Shown piece by piece: positions 9,377-22,893 of a DNA stretch of 64,000 nt. The notes beneath the pieces were generated by a model that was not told the origin of the DNA, searched no databases, and worked only from the letters and a program-made list of their open reading frames with translations. The DNA is taken from assembly GCA_949825045.1 (NCBI GenBank), contig OX463822.1, positions 34,040,703 through 34,104,702 of the forward strand, written 5' to 3'. Within the stretch, counting starts at the first letter, position 1. Each line of letters begins with the position of its first letter. Source of the DNA: Argyresthia goedartella (Eukaryota > Arthropoda > Insecta > Lepidoptera > Argyresthiidae). Position numbers and translations under genes: made by a program.

Positions 9377-12300
9377 AAGCAAATTAGATAAACCAATTCC
9401 TGTTTCAACTCTAGTTTGGCCAATCTGTATACACAAGTGCACCATTTCTTGCCACCGCACCGCCACCGCATCGCTACCGCACCGCTTCCGCGACTGCAAA
9501 ATTTGAGTTTAGCCTAAATTAAGGGGCAGGTAAGAATAATTTAATTACTTGTGACTGACCGAAGGCTGTCCCGTCCAAGGCTTGTCAGTGGCTCAGGAGA
9601 TTATAGGGGTTTGATGAAAATTACATTACCTATAGAGTATTAGGGACTTTCGGAGTTTCGTAAACTTTTCGTTTGACAACTCGAAGGTTTGTTAAATTGG
9701 TTAATTAAATGGTTTTTGGCTGGTTAAGTGAAAGCTTTGAAGAATTTAATGACTCCTCCAATTTTAGTTTCAGTAACCGTACTAGATTTGAGGTTGGCGT
9801 AATGATGTTTTAATAATTTAGCAAATAACAAACGCATCATTAGTTTCGCCGAACTAACGAACTAATTAATATCAAACATAATTTAGATTGGTTTTAGAAG
9901 TCATTAAAGCGCCCTACACTGATGTTGTGCTCACATTTTGAATTACAGTTTTCATCAGTGAATCCTTTGTTTGATGAGTTTATTACAGTACCAAAATTGT
10001 TTCTATACAAATTTCATTTTGATGGCAATGAATGAATATTGTAATGTCAATTCCGTCTTCGTGCTATAAATTGAATAATGTGTTTTATACATGAAGATTA
10101 CTTACATTATGTTTCCTTCTATCAAAGCTGAAATGCGATTTTGATGTCGACTGAAATCAGAAGTCCTTTGTTTACTGCCGAGCCCATAAACGAGAATGTT
10201 CCAACGATGACGCCGTAAACGTGAAATGATGCATTTCCAGAACATTTAACTTTGTCCATGATCCGTGTTCACAAAATGCCTATCCAGTGGCTTGCCTGTG
10301 CCACTGTGTCCTATATTTGGATCCTTGACCCATTTTAAGCCACACGACTTTCGCGAACTTAGGCTTTTTGGCCACATCGCCGCTTGCAAAACTAATCGTT
10401 TTGGGCCTGCAAGTTGAGGCAAGCAGCTGCGCCGACGTGTCAAGTGTAATAACGCTATCAATTAGCAATAACGAATAGCGAATGGAAACGTTGCAACGGT
10501 TCTCATTATTAATTTTCGTCACTCGATGGTCGTAAATCAGACTGTGACGTCATTCGCTCCTAATGATCCCGGGGGCCGTTTGTTGACATCTTCATCATCA
10601 ACATCATCCGGATCAACTAGAGCAGACTGATAGATGAATATATTTAATGGCATCTGTACGTAGAAATACTCAATGAAGATCGTTACAGGATTTTCCTTTT
10701 ATTTTACTACTAGAGCACTTCCGCCTGATTTGATTCGGAAGATTGATCGGGCTTGTCTGGTATTTGATTGTCTGGGCTCTCTGGGAATTCTAATGCCTTT
10801 TCGCATCATTTGCGGTTTATATCAAACGACTATATTACTTATTTGGGAAACTCCTCTTCCTTTGTTCTCATTACTCCTAGAACAGCACTTAAGGTTGATT
10901 TCACTGTAAGTCTATTTATCTGTGCCATCCTCATAAACTGGCTTAAAAATGAGGATATTTGAACTTGTCAATTTAACCCTGCGAGCCATTGTAAAATGAG
11001 TAAGGCCAGCGTAACGCAGGACAAATTGGCGAATAGAAGAGGAGACTAGATATTGGGGCTGGCATTTCTTTGAGCAAGGTATAAATATTCTACGTTGTAT
11101 TTTAGCCGTTGGTAGTGTTAGATGGATACAAAAGTAATCCTAAATCTTTTGCAGTCCTCTACATTTCTGTCTACTGTGAATGAACAATGCTCACTCCACT
11201 TCCAATTCGAACCAGACACTGCCAGATGAAAAACCATTAAGGGCCCTTGTTTCCTTTGTTCCAAAGCAGGAAAAAGTCTCAGAAAGTCTTGGAAAATTCT
11301 AAGTGAATTCTTCTATAAAGCTTCCTAAGCTCAGGTATAGAATGATCTCAAGTTACTCAAAGGACGAACGTTATTCAGTACATAACTTTTGTTAGATGGA
11401 TGATGGCTTCGCTTTCCGCTTCTTACATGTTGGTCGTATCAATCCAAAACATAGCAGTTGTGAAAGTTAATAGGCTACATAAAAAATAAATAAAAAAATC
11501 GGATTGCTCTATATCACACTCTTGGAAGACAAAAAGACCCATGTTATTATCAAATAAAGTATCAGCTTACCCGCCTCGAGCCAGCCGGCACCTTAAACCC
11601 TTTACAACGCCGCAATCCCTCGATACGCCTCGAATCTGCTCAAATGTACCCTCAGGCTGTGCAACCCAGAAATACGATCTCAATCCGCGTGAAAAAAAGC
11701 TCGTAAAATGCAATTGAATTGTTGGCGGGAGAAATACCCAACGACCTCCATATCCTACACGACGGCCTTCCCGAAATGGCGCTGGTGTGAGACCGAGGCA
11801 AGAAACCTCTGTCTCATGGTTCACGTGTGCGAAAATGAATTGCCAACAATAAGGTACTTGTCAAACACTTATACGATGATATCGCGAGCTGTTAAATCAT
11901 GAGTCGGCGATATCTCTTGTACTTTTATTCGAATTTGCGTGTGTATCATTCTGATATCCTTACATTGACGTTTCCTTTATGGACCGCTTCGACATTCGAC
12001 GCTGCGTGTTACCAAGGCATTTTTATCTCAAGTCCTTTGTTGTAACGAATAAGGAGTGCGTAACTTTGCACGGAGTTTCGCAAATTAGATTGCTAGTAAT
12101 TAGAGAGGAACACTAAAGTAGGAAATTGCTGTCTATCCTCTTTGTTGTTGACCTCTCTGTAAAACAAAAGGAGGACATTAAATGTTAGAGATATGGTGCT
12201 TCGTAATTACTTCTTCGAATTATCGAGATAGCAGTGAATTTAAGAGCTGTTGGAGTTTGTTACATTTACGAGCTCTTCTTTGAGTTTGTATTTGAGCTAT

Positions 12301-12520
12301 GGATTAAAACTTCATTTATTTAGCAATATCATGAATTCGTCGTCCTTTGATTGCCTTTATCTGTAATGTTATCCGCTATCTGTTATTTTAGGGGCAGCAA
12401 CTTCAAATGTGCATCGATATGATTGGACAAGGCTCTGTAAAAAATCTTGAAAATCAATACGGCTATAAATGCAAATTTAAACGTATTAATTAAAAACAAA
12501 TAGGTATTGCATGCAAAATG
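9377..12520. other. Intronic stretch without recognised features
   Basis: A short run of 'ccgcaccgc' repeats occurs at 9.45-9.49 kb. I see no transposon termini, coding domains or RNA genes. Small open frames (for example 10.2-10.5 kb minus, 11.57-11.82 kb minus) show no family I know. Confidence 0.5.
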
Positions 12521-12534
12521 GAGGTTTGGAATAA

Positions 12535-12605
12535 CGACCCAACGCGGGCACAACGGTGCCTCCTGCCACCCCGATGGGAAAAGGAGTAACGTATGTCTGT
12601 TTGTG
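12535..12605 (+). repeat. Dispersed 'ccaccccg(ta)tgggaaaagg' repeat fragment
   Basis: 'cctgccaccccgatgggaaaagg' type sequence matches pieces at 17.86-17.91 (inverted), 18.84-18.86 (inverted), 30.53-30.56 (inverted), 35.6-35.67 and 57.67-57.72 kb. The parent element is not identified. Confidence 0.55.
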
Positions 12606-12629
12606 TAGCATTAGCACAGATAAAATAGG

Positions 12630-14285
12630 AGTGTAAAAAAGGGAGTGGAAGTTGTAAATGGAAGATTATCGGATTTTCCTAACCTAAAATGTTGTTAGCG
12701 CCAGCAATAGCACGATTTATTCCCTGTCGTATTGAAACACGAAATCACAGCCAGCATTTCAGTGTAACAGTCATTTCACAGGACTCGTGCTTTGTTCGCA
12801 AATGGGTTACCGCGAAATTCCCCGCGTTCGGTTCGGAAACACGCTTTCATTATACATTGTATAATCGTCTTTATTCTGTGCTATACATACGGGGTGTAAT
12901 TAATGAAATTTATGTTGAAATAGGGTATGATTCCATTCTTTTCAAATGTAGTGAAATGGCGTATCATGATTCAGAATAGTAGCTTAGTTAAGTAGCTTAT
13001 ACTTAAAAGAATGTAGTGAAAGGATCAAGTACAATTAGTCTTTATCCCATTCCTTAAATGACTAATTCCTTACTCATAAGATCATCGGAAGATGTCCCAG
13101 GGGATGATCACTCCAAGCAGATTCTCATCAGCCGAAGAAAGATTCTCATCAGAAAGTAAACCTAGGGATTAAGGTGATATGATAATAAAATGGGGTTTTA
13201 TCCGAATCCATTTACTCCACCATGAAGTCATTTACAGATTTGATTTTTGGGCTAACGTTTATTGAGTATTTGTTTAAGATTCTCACTAAAGGAAAACGCG
13301 ATTGGATTAAAATTTGTGGATAGATTTGAATTACGAAAATACCTCATTTTTTTTTCCTGTGATTCTGAAATCCTAACTAATTTCATGTGGAACTGCGTCC
13401 AAAATGTAGATATTATGTATTCGTAAACTCTCCTTAAAAAACTTTTTAACAAAATAGCGTAGTTTATTTTTAAACAATTTTTCTGCGGTTTAGCGCTACG
13501 TTATGACATTTTTTCCCGATTCCGTCCCTCTCACACTGCGGGTCTTTCCGCCTGGAGTAACGGGGACCTTTGCACGGACGAAGTATCGCCTTAATGTGAT
13601 TAATCAAATGAAAAGTAGATATTCGTCATCAGATTAATGAATGCTTCCGCCACTGAACCGTTAACGGCAACCTGATTACTCTACTATTATTCTTCTCACG
13701 GAAATGTTACAGGAATATATTATCACCTGTGGTCCAAATCGGTTCAGTCATAAATTGTATGCAGGGCTCGTCTGATCTAGCAATTAATACCGTTACTTAA
13801 GACGCTGCAGTAGGCCTAAGTAGCTTTTTCCCAAGCTTTTAAAATCACAAGTTTCGTAAAATATGAGTGTTAAAGCAGTTGTTTATATAGTAGACTACTA
13901 TACTCGTACTATTAATAATTATTTAACTACCTAACCTCTACGAACCTTCCTCAGTCAATTCTTCCGTTTGTATTAATCGTATAGAAACCTTTGGAATATA
14001 ATTTAAGTCATACACATCGTTTTGAAAAAATACTTAAAAGAATAATAATAACTATTTTACTAATTGCGAATAACATTGCACTACAGTCCAATTCTAAGGA
14101 TTGTTTATATAAATGGCTGGTAAATTGGTTATTAAAATGTTAGACATTTCTTTACATCTTATATTTTTTATTTCTTTACTACTGAGGAAAATCGATTTAC
14201 TACTATCCTATTTCTACTACAGATCGTAATTTTTCGAAAAACAAAAAAAAAAAGGTTTTTCCAAAGTTGGGTGCCAAGTTAACAG
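12630..14285. other. Intronic stretch without recognised features
   Basis: AT-rich, with no recognised transposon terminus. A short direct repeat, 'agattctcatcag', occurs at about 13.12 and 13.14 kb. Confidence 0.5.
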
Positions 14286-14670
14286 TAAGGTCCTTTATAC
14301 TAGCTTGTTATGTAGCTGTCTGTCCATCGGTCACCAGGCTGTATCTCATGAACCGTGATAGTTAGACAGTTGAAATTTTCACAGATGATGTATTTCTGTT
14401 GCCGCTATGACAACAAATACAAAAAAACAGAATAAAATAAATATTTAAGGGGGCTCCCATACAACAATTCTTTCAATACCACATACAAACGACAATTATG
14501 AATGCACCTGGTTACGTACACGGAGTGTGAAAGTAGCCGCCGCAATAGCTTTGTAAACAACATTTTGCTATGAAAAAAACCAAAATATTCACTCCACACC
14601 ATCCCTACCATTGTACGGTGGTAGGGAAACCTTCGTGCGCGAATCCGACTCCCACTTGGCCGTTTTTTAT
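14286..14670 (-). repeat. 'ggccaagtgcg / gggttccgta' lepidopteran interspersed repeat, near full length
   Basis: Reading on the minus strand, it begins with the degraded head 'acggccaagtggg' (14644-14662 region) and runs through 'gcgcgaaggtttccc', the 'acaccatccctacc' region, 'cacagatgatgtatttctgt' and 'ctgtatctcatgaaccgtga'. It is non-coding. An opposed, similar copy lies at 16330-16709. The family is familiar from many moth genomes, but I do not assign a class. Confidence 0.75.
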
Positions 14671-15129
14671 ATTGTATTCCTATTCGCCTAAAAGTAAGCA
14701 GAAGTTGAAATTCTAAGTTACGCTGGGATGGTGCCCAGCCTTAACACTAATGACTAGATTGATAGTGCTATTGGAGAATGTAATTTCCTACCTCTCTTGT
14801 GTTAAGTACAGTTTTAAGATGATGTCGACTTATTTAAATGGGATGCATGGGATTTATTTACTACAAATTAAAAATGATCGTGAAAACAAAGCCAAATCCG
14901 TCACCGTCCCAATTTGATGACCGCGTTCATATCATTGACATGTTTATGGCTGTAAAAAATTTAGTTATACACGGCTCGACAGATAACTGTCTGTTTTTAT
15001 CACCAGAGCGGGTCGTCTCATGTATTATTCACAATACCAATCGTAGGTTGCTATCTTCTGTTTGTGGAAGGGCAGCTATGAATGTCTGATTTACGGTCCA
15101 CTGATTTTAGAACGCTGCAGTGGTGTATA

Positions 15130-15440
15130 TGTCACCATAAGGTTGTCAAAACCGTTAGTTTATGATCTAACGTTTTTTATCTCGTTAGTTTACAAACTAT
15201 CGTAGAATTGTAAACTGCACCGTACTGCTTACGATGTGACGCGTTAGTTTATAATAAAACCTTTAAATTGTGAACTGGTTTAAACTTGAATTGCAAACGA
15301 AATACCAGGGCAAACACTGCGGCAGCTTAGGTGAAGACTAGAGGGGGCGAGCGCAGAGAAACCCCCGAATAGTCTTCGTGTTAGGTTGAACATGAACATG
15401 TATGAACAAAAGAAACGTTTTTGACAATCTTACGGTAACA
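15130..15440 (+). mobile_element. TGTCACC...GGTAACA MITE (family B), copy 1, containing the hairpin module
   Basis: The inverted ends TGTCACC and GGTAACA plus inner 'gtcaaaaccgttagt' / 'tttttgacaatct' give long imperfect TIRs. The element is flanked by TATA on both sides, consistent with a 4-bp target duplication. The hairpin module lies inside at 15303-15414 (type B stem). Other copies are at 45630, 47498 and, broken, 27800. Confidence 0.7.
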
Positions 15441-15449
15441 TATACATAC

Positions 15450-16325
15450 TGTAGCCATAGTTTGAAATCAAACTAATGTTTTTTGGCTCTAATTGCTGTT
15501 TCTTCGATGTTCATCATCGAATTTCCTCGTCCTGATATGCCACTGATAGTAACCACGATTTCCTTCCTATTTAAATTCGATTTGGAATGGGAAGTAATTG
15601 AATGCATTATATATATGGAATACAATTCAATTTTTCAAGTCACTGGGAGCGAATTGACTATTGCGATTTGAAAATCTAAGTGGTAAGATACGGGGAACTT
15701 GCTAGTTGGAGAGGATGGGATTATGGGATATAATCTGGAAGGGATTTTTAGATATTTCAAAGGTATCTTTAGTTCACGATACCATATTTCACTCCACACC
15801 TCTAAGGCATTATTGTGAACATAGAAGCCCAACGCCTCCTCCATGTTCATAATAATGACCTGGGTGGAGTCACCCAGAAAGTGCACAGTTTCGGTAGCTA
15901 CCGCCTACACCATTCGCGTGTTGAGACCGATTGGCCCAGTTCTAGCATGGCCTATGTTAATTCGCACAGATACTGCCCTAACTCGGTCTAGTTTTAGGCC
16001 TGTCGTTGCAAACCTGATAGCATTGTTCTTGTATAGAAGAATACTTTTTTGTTTTTGTATGCAGAAGTGCAAAATGAGGTTGTACTGATCAAATCGTTAC
16101 ATCATCGTTTTCGTTGATGTATCTAGCATAAAAAGCACTTATTATGCTTACATTTTTTTACACCATGCTTGTTATATATGCAGTTGCTTTATTTGTGCTA
16201 TGTTGCAAGGTTTTACATAGATTTATATCAATGTGTCTATCCCAGATCCCACGCAGCAAAGAGGCCAAAAAAATATATTTTAATTTCGTTCTAATTTCTT
16301 TATTGCACACAAATCATTTCAAAAA
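15450..16325. other. Intronic stretch without recognised features
   Basis: Unique-looking AT-rich sequence. Open frames at 15.63-15.89 (minus) and 15.84-16.09 kb (plus) show no known domain. Confidence 0.45.
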
Positions 16326-16329
16326 TAAA

Positions 16330-16709
16330 TCAAGTGCGAGTCGAACTCTTCCACGTAGGGTTACGTACCACCGTACAATGGTACGGATGGTGTGGAGTGA
16401 ATAGTTTAGATTTTACATAGCAAAATGTTGTTTACGAAGTTATTGGTGCGGCTACTTTCACACTCCATGTACGTAACTATAATACGGTGCATTCATAAGT
16501 TTGTATGTGGTTTACAGATAAATAAATTATTTTATTATTTTTTATAGTGTTTATTGTTATAGCGACAACAAAAATACAGCATCTGCGAGAATTTCAACTG
16601 TCTAACTATCACGGTTCATGAGATAGAGCCTGGTGACAGACGGACGGACGGACGGACAGCGGAGTCTTAGTAATAGGGTCCCGTTTACCCTTTGGGTACG
16701 GAACCCTAA
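16330..16709 (+). repeat. 'ggccaagtgcg / gggttccgta' interspersed repeat, near full length
   Basis: It starts 'caagtgcgagtcgaact', passes 'gtacggatggtgtggagtg', 'tattggtgcggctactttc' and 'ctatcacggttcatgagat', and ends 'gggtacggaaccctaa' after a (gacg)n-like run. It is the opposite-strand partner of the copy at 14286-14670. Confidence 0.8.
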
Positions 16710-17059
16710 CAAGAGTTAATAAAAGATCTCTTCCAGAAAACCAGGTGAAGATTGGAAAGTTTGATTGCGGAGTAGGGGTAGACCTATCTGTAACGAAATA
16801 AACGAGTACTTACATAGATATTCATAAAGAAAATAAATTATGTAATTACTATAATCATAATATACTAACTAGTTATTATATAATACTATTTTCCGTTTTC
16901 CGTTTTGATCGCAAGTACGATATGGAATATCTTAGTAATTTTTGGGTCTTCGAATTGTAAACAGTTGCTATATTCTGAAACGGTAGCTCGGCAGTACATA
17001 CCTTTTGTTTGTGATTCGTAAAACCTTTACTTAGTAGTTCATTCGTCGATGCCATATTA

Positions 17060-17470
17060 GTAGTTTATGTGACTGCTGCATAATGCCTATTTATGTACAG
17101 TTACATACACTAGTTTATCTACACACATATCATAAGCTCTCTTTAATGTGTTCAGGAACCGCATGTTTGACCGGCATTGTGGTTCTGCAATTGTTTAGCT
17201 TGTTCTTTAGTACCAACTTCACGCAGTCGGGCGTCGGCGTTCGAAATTTGAATGTCAGTACCAACTTCACAGACAAACTAGGGACGGCACGCGGGGTGGG
17301 CGTCGGCGTTCGAAATTTGAATGTCATTATATGTAGAAAAACTACACATAATGACCATTGTAGTTTTCCAGATACGAAACGAGTTTTTACCAAGTAGTTT
17401 AACATAATGCTGATCGTAACGTGCGGTTTTTGAACGCAGTAAAGAGGGTTTATGATACGTGTGTAGATAT
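17060..17470 (+). repeat. 'gtttatctacacac' TIR repeat family, copy 3, with an internal duplication
   Basis: Order: 'tagtagtttatgtgac', 'agtttatctacacac', 'ttaatgtgttcaggaaccgc', then two direct copies of a segment ending 'ggcgttcgaaatttgaatgtc' (17211-17266 and 17267-17325), then 'gctgatcgtaacgtgcgg' and 'cagtaaagagggtttatgat'. Compared with copies 2 and 4 it lacks the CTCGAG hairpin. Its 'cataatgcct' join matches a deletion between two 'aatg' direct repeats. Confidence 0.7.
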
Positions 17471-17479
17471 AATATTGTT

Positions 17480-18500
17480 ACGTCCTCCAGACGGCCGCTC
17501 TTGTCTCGTTTCTTGTATGTACGTGGTTTGTAAATTAGAAACTGATTTTCAAGGCAAATCAACAACAATAATTCAAACTTTACACTTAAATACCAATTAG
17601 TTGACGATTTGGTAGAATTTAATTGAAGACTGATGTTTTTCGTTCCGTAACATATCATTGAGGTAAAAAATATAGTTACAGGTAATTATAGGACACGCCA
17701 ATCGATAGGTATGTCATGGGTTAGGTACCTATGCTCATATACAGAGCCATTAAGGATTCTGAAGGCGTGAAAACTTCACATATTAAAACGTTAGCTTGAA
17801 ATCCGACAGCTTTTATCAGCCCTAGGTTCTCTTGACACATAAAGAAACTCAACATAGTGTTATGCCTTTTCCCATATGGGGTGGCAGAGGCGCAATTGTG
17901 CTCCCGTCTAGCCACACTTAACACACTCTCTCTCTCTTTCTCTCTCATTCCCACACACACATAATCTATGATCTATTTACACACTACAATTTTTTATAGT
18001 TTGTCTGGTAAGCCTCTGGAATTGACGATGAAAATGCGACGTACGAAAACATAAAGTAAAAGAAATATTAAAGATCGATGGCATCTAACTATAGACTGAG
18101 GTCTTACTAGAAAACAATAAACCATGTTCAACACTTGTTAGAGACAAAAATGTATCGGATAAAACTTTTGTTTTGAGGTTAAACTGTGTTCAATATTTTG
18201 TAGTAACACGGTGAATGTTTCACCATAGCAATTGGTATTGTTTTCAGCAGTACTTGCACCAAAAGTATTACACGTATCTTTGAGCCCTAACCCAGCCAAT
18301 ATAGCTGTCGCAGTTGGTTGGTTAAATCAGATACTTAACTAACTCTCTAGACCGTTAATTAAATACCGTTGTTTGACCAAGTCACTAGCATTTTGATTTA
18401 AATAAAGCATCGTCGAAAACGTTTAACAATCTGTCTTACCGAAAGCTGATGTGTTGGAAAACAAGATGGCGTCACGACAACAGCTGATTTGCACAGTTTA
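17480..18500. other. Intronic stretch with a (tc)n/(ac)n patch
   Basis: A short ctctct/acacac patch lies at 17.93-17.96 kb next to an inverted 'cccatatggggtggcag' repeat fragment (17.87-17.89 kb). No coding domain is recognised. Confidence 0.45.
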
Positions 18501-18501
18501 T

Positions 18502-18640
18502 ATCAGGGCAAAACATTGCGGTAGCTTAAGTGAAGGGTAAAGGGGGTGAACGAAGCGAAGCCCCCTTTATCCTTCGTGTTACATTGAACATGTAAGAACA
18601 ACAAAAAATACTTAAAACATAAACTTAAGTACACATAAAA
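18502..18640 (+). repeat. Hairpin module copy A2 (complete)
   Basis: It runs from 'tatcagggcaaaaca' through 'gcggtagcttaagtgaag' to 'cttaagtac'. The stem is GAAGGGTAAAGGGGG (18532-18546) pairing with CCCCCTTTATCCTTC (18561-18575), 14 Watson-Crick pairs plus one G-U. It stands alone, not inside the TGTCACC MITE. Confidence 0.8.
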
Positions 18641-18789
18641 AAATATTTATATTGTATATTTCTTGTTGCCTAGGAATGTTTAGACAACTCGTTAAACGTT
18701 TCGTTCACTCACTTGATTGACGGAATTTTAGTGACTTGGTTAAACGTCGGCATTTAATTAACGGTCTAGAAAGTTAGTTAAGTGTCTGA

Positions 18790-19255
18790 TTTAACCAACC
18801 AACTGCGACATAGCCACGAGCGTCACGCGACTTCCCGAACGGGGTGGCAGAGGCGCATGGTGCGCACGTTTCGTTCAACTTCAGGCAGACGACAAATAGA
18901 CCACTCCAAAAGCCAACTCTATATCCGCTATTACCGGAACAAAAGTGAACGAAAGCGACACAGCTATTATTGCTTGCTTGCGCTCGTTCAGAGATTTACT
19001 ACATGTGGAGGTGTGCCAAGAAGATCCGCGCGTGAATATGGGGCACCACCTGACCTGCCCTTCACCCGGGTAGTCGTAGCCACTGGGGATGGCAACTGGC
19101 CACGGCTGGGGAGTTGGGAGACCAGCGAAGTTTGGCTGGCAAGTACTTAAATACTGAAGGTGTTTTGTGGCATTAATTGACTTGCTCGCAGGTCTGTTTT
19201 TTATGTGGCCTGGGTCGTGTCCCATTGCTGGGCAAATAAAGGCCTTATGGGGATA
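18790..19255. repeat. Decayed interspersed repeat fragments
   Basis: 'cccgaacggggtggcagagg' near 18.84 kb and 'tcgtgtcccattgctgggc' near 19.21 kb are recurrent lepidopteran repeat strings. The second also occurs at 43.83-43.87 kb as 'cccactgctgctgggcatag'. The parent elements are not reconstructable by eye. Confidence 0.4.
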
Positions 19256-19340
19256 TGCCGAAATATGTGTTGTACCGAGTTGAGAATCTCAAATTATACG
19301 TAAAAATTTAACGTTACAAATCTCATTTCACGACACCGGA

Positions 19341-19416
19341 AATAAGCTGAAATTAAGTTGAAAGTATTTACAAGGCATTCGCTTTAAAAATACTTTCAAC
19401 TTAATTTCAGCTTATT
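19341..19416. repeat. Foldback repeat with 29-bp perfect arms
   Basis: 'aataagctgaaattaagttg' plus nine further bases (19341-19369) is exactly reverse-complemented at 19388-19416, with an 18-nt loop. One more base pair series continues outward with a single-base bulge. Confidence 0.9.
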
Positions 19417-19419
19417 CCA

Positions 19420-20690
19420 GAAATGGCTCGAATCCAAGCAAATATAAGAGAAACCTGTTTTTAATTATAGAGCGTAATAAGTAAAAACGAAAAATTTCCT
19501 TCTATTGAATGAGGAAAATAATTATGATATTTATGAGAAAGCAAACGGAGCATTAATTACGGCACAGAGCAGCCATCATAATGCGGAGCGTTGAGTGAAG
19601 GGTCTACGAAATGAGTGGGGAAATGGGACGAAAGGATTTGATCAGATTAGCCCAGATTGTGCCGAAAATCCAGACAGAAAAAAATGGCACATTAGCAAGG
19701 ATATGGGATATCGTGGAGGGAAAATGCAAGATTTATTTAGTTACTATCACTCGGATGTAACTGCCAACTTCAATTTCGAATGACACTCAACATCAAGTCA
19801 TGCCGGGGCACTGGGAGTCGGGAGAATGACAGCGTCAGAATGACATTTATTTTGTACTTCACTTGAGCAGTGATTTATTCGTATGTAGTAGTAACGTCAA
19901 TATGATGCATATGTCTCTCCAGAGGATACCAACACCTAATGCCAACACGCCAAGAAGGTTTCGGAAGTATTTCCTCAATGAGAAGATCACAATAAACCCG
20001 TATGATCTTGACACGCAGCTAACAATGTTGCCATGGCAACCAGCCAACTTGACAATGTCTTGTGCCGATACAGCGTTGCCAAACTTTCTCTTGTTTTGTC
20101 AAATCTCAAGGTCACACAGTAAGCAGCCATATTGTAAATATGACCGTTAGAATCGGAAGTCGTCGTGACTGGCCGTCACCGCCGTCGCGTCATTATCTAA
20201 GGAAATCCTGCTGTCACGCGAAACGACTGAACGGATTTCGATGAAAGGCACAGAGATGACGATGATCCATTTTTAGTGACGAAGGCATTTGGTGTAATGT
20301 GAACCTGACATCATGAATATAATAAAAGAACAAGTCCTGACGTCATCAACGCAGGGGCCAAACGGCTGAAGCTAAAATGATGAAATTTGGTGGGAACTTC
20401 TTTTCATGACGTAGGTACCCACTAAAAAGCGGTTTCTGAAATCGAACCCTAAATGGGTCAAAATTACATTAATATTTTGTACGGGAAGTTTATAGGGACT
20501 CAATAAAGTGGAATATTTTCCTAATTTGAATCCTCGATTTCTTCGAATTATGAGCTCCGATCTTTTCAACGGTAGATGAAAAATTACCATTAGCGGTTTC
20601 GACAATCTTACGGTGACATGTATATTCTTAGCGATCAGTATGGTGCATGAAGTTATTATTATTAGGCTAAAAGTTTAGTTGATGTGAAGT
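19420..20690. other. Intronic stretch; isolated MITE end at 20.6 kb
   Basis: The only recognised repeat piece is 'gacaatcttacggtgaca' at about 20601-20618, a solitary end of the TGTCACC MITE family. Confidence 0.45.
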
Positions 20691-20693
20691 GTG

Positions 20694-21108
<415 letters not shown>

Positions 21109-21109
21109 A

Positions 21110-22785
21110 CTCAGACGACATTAGAGGGGCTGAGGTTTCTGTTACTGTAACCAAGAAGGTTAGAAGCAAGAGTTCTCGTAAATCAAGGCAATTTTCACAA
21201 GCAAAAGTCTTCCAACCATACAACCAATTTAGTTTCTTATTCAAAGTTTTCGGGCACGTCTTTCCCGCACAATGCGATCCACTGGGAGTATGAGAGTATA
21301 TTTACCCAAGATCGTAAGTTGTGCGTTCCATTCTTGTTCCGGAGGAATATTTTTATTGTTTAAATTAACACACAAAGTGGGTGTGTCTATCCGTCAGTCC
21401 GTTAGCGGGCACTATCTGATGACCTGTTCATTATTTTATTGTATTCTTGTATGTAAGGAAAAAATCGGTCACTTATAAGTATACACATATGACACAAGAA
21501 ATAAGCTTACAAAGTAGACCTTGAGTTTCGTGAAAAAAAAAAGAATCGTGCTTTGCGAGAGCCAATAAGATCAACAATTAAAATGAAAACATTTTTCAAA
21601 CATCAAACAATATTTTACTTCATTTCAACTTTAATGGGCCTAATGAGATATTAAATATGTCAATGTCTGGGCCAGAAGGTTGTTAGTTATAAAAGTTCGG
21701 GGTTCGCCTCAGGAATGCATTTTGAGCATAGTTGGTACGATAATGAGTAACTACAAACACGTCGTGGGATCTGCTAGGTAATCTAGTTTGTAGCTTGTAC
21801 AATCTAGTTTGTCGCTTGTACAATCTAGTTTGTAGCTTGTACAATCTGCTGGCTGTTATCTGTTATTCATGGCACAGGGGATTAAGTCGCCGCCGCGCCG
21901 GATCAGTCGATTATAATATTCTCGGAGAAATAAATAGAGTCTAAGAAAGTTCACTTATCCGATTCCTTCCTCTGTCTGTGGATGCGACAAAAACATGTTA
22001 ACGCGGACGACATCGCGGGATAAAAGCTATTTATATATCACAAAATTGACGGCAAATTCTCTACTCTCACGAGATAACGGGAGTGTGAATTACGCTGCTC
22101 ACTGCCGCTTAACGTCCATCAAATCATCCCCTCGAGGATTCGACACATTCCCCGGATCTAACCGCCGATGTATCGCGAGTTTGCGTAGTTGTCTTTCTTC
22201 TTTATGACGACAGATTCGGGCTATGGTTACGTGGTACGTAGGTAATGGATCGATAGCCGCATTGCAACTTACGTCTCTCTTATGGACACTCTATGAGATG
22301 TACGTTGATTTTTACCAAAAATGTTGCATTTCAGAATCGGGTCTTTATAACGATCAATGACAGTCTCTATTTATACCCGAGCAACCGGCAAAAATAAAGA
22401 ATTTTATGAATGTTAAGGAAGCGAGAGATGTAGATTGTATAGCAAATGGTAGTCTTTAGTCTAGACCTGCCTACACCCCTTCTGGAAAAATGCGCGGGCA
22501 TATGTATGTACATGTACTACAGTAGTAAATAACTTCCGTCCATATAATTGTACATCATAGAAATATATTTATTTGGTTGTCCGTCGCCAATTAGAGTCGT
22601 GAATGAGTTTGGCTTGGTTATGTTCTCCTGCTCTCCTTGTGAACTAATGGACCTTAATAGCCATATACTCCTGTCAGTCATTAGAGGCCTCAATAACTTC
22701 TTGTCTGGCCAGCTATAGGCTTTGTTCTCATTACGGCTGACTGTCCGCGCAAACTGTTTTATTTCCATATAAATGTCACACACCA
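21110..22785. other. Intronic stretch with a 3 x 21-bp direct repeat
   Basis: At about 21780-21843, three tandem units of 'aatctagtttgtagcttgta' (21 bp, one variant base) occur. Otherwise nothing is recognised. Confidence 0.5.
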
Positions 22786-22789
22786 CTAT

Positions 22790-22893
22790 TTTAAATAAAT
22801 AAATATTAAAAGGCAATCTTACACAAATCGAACTATGCCCACACTATAAGCTCAGCAAGGCTTGTGTTATGGGTACTAGACGACGATATTAAA
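22790..22893 (-). mobile_element. tRNA-derived SINE (family S1), tail half, split by a later insertion
   Basis: Reads on the minus strand as the tail of the SINE seen intact at 48700-48972: 'cacaaggcttgtgttatggg' on the plus strand, then 'acacaaatcgaactatgccc' and an (aaat)n tail. The head half resumes at 23326. Confidence 0.7.
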
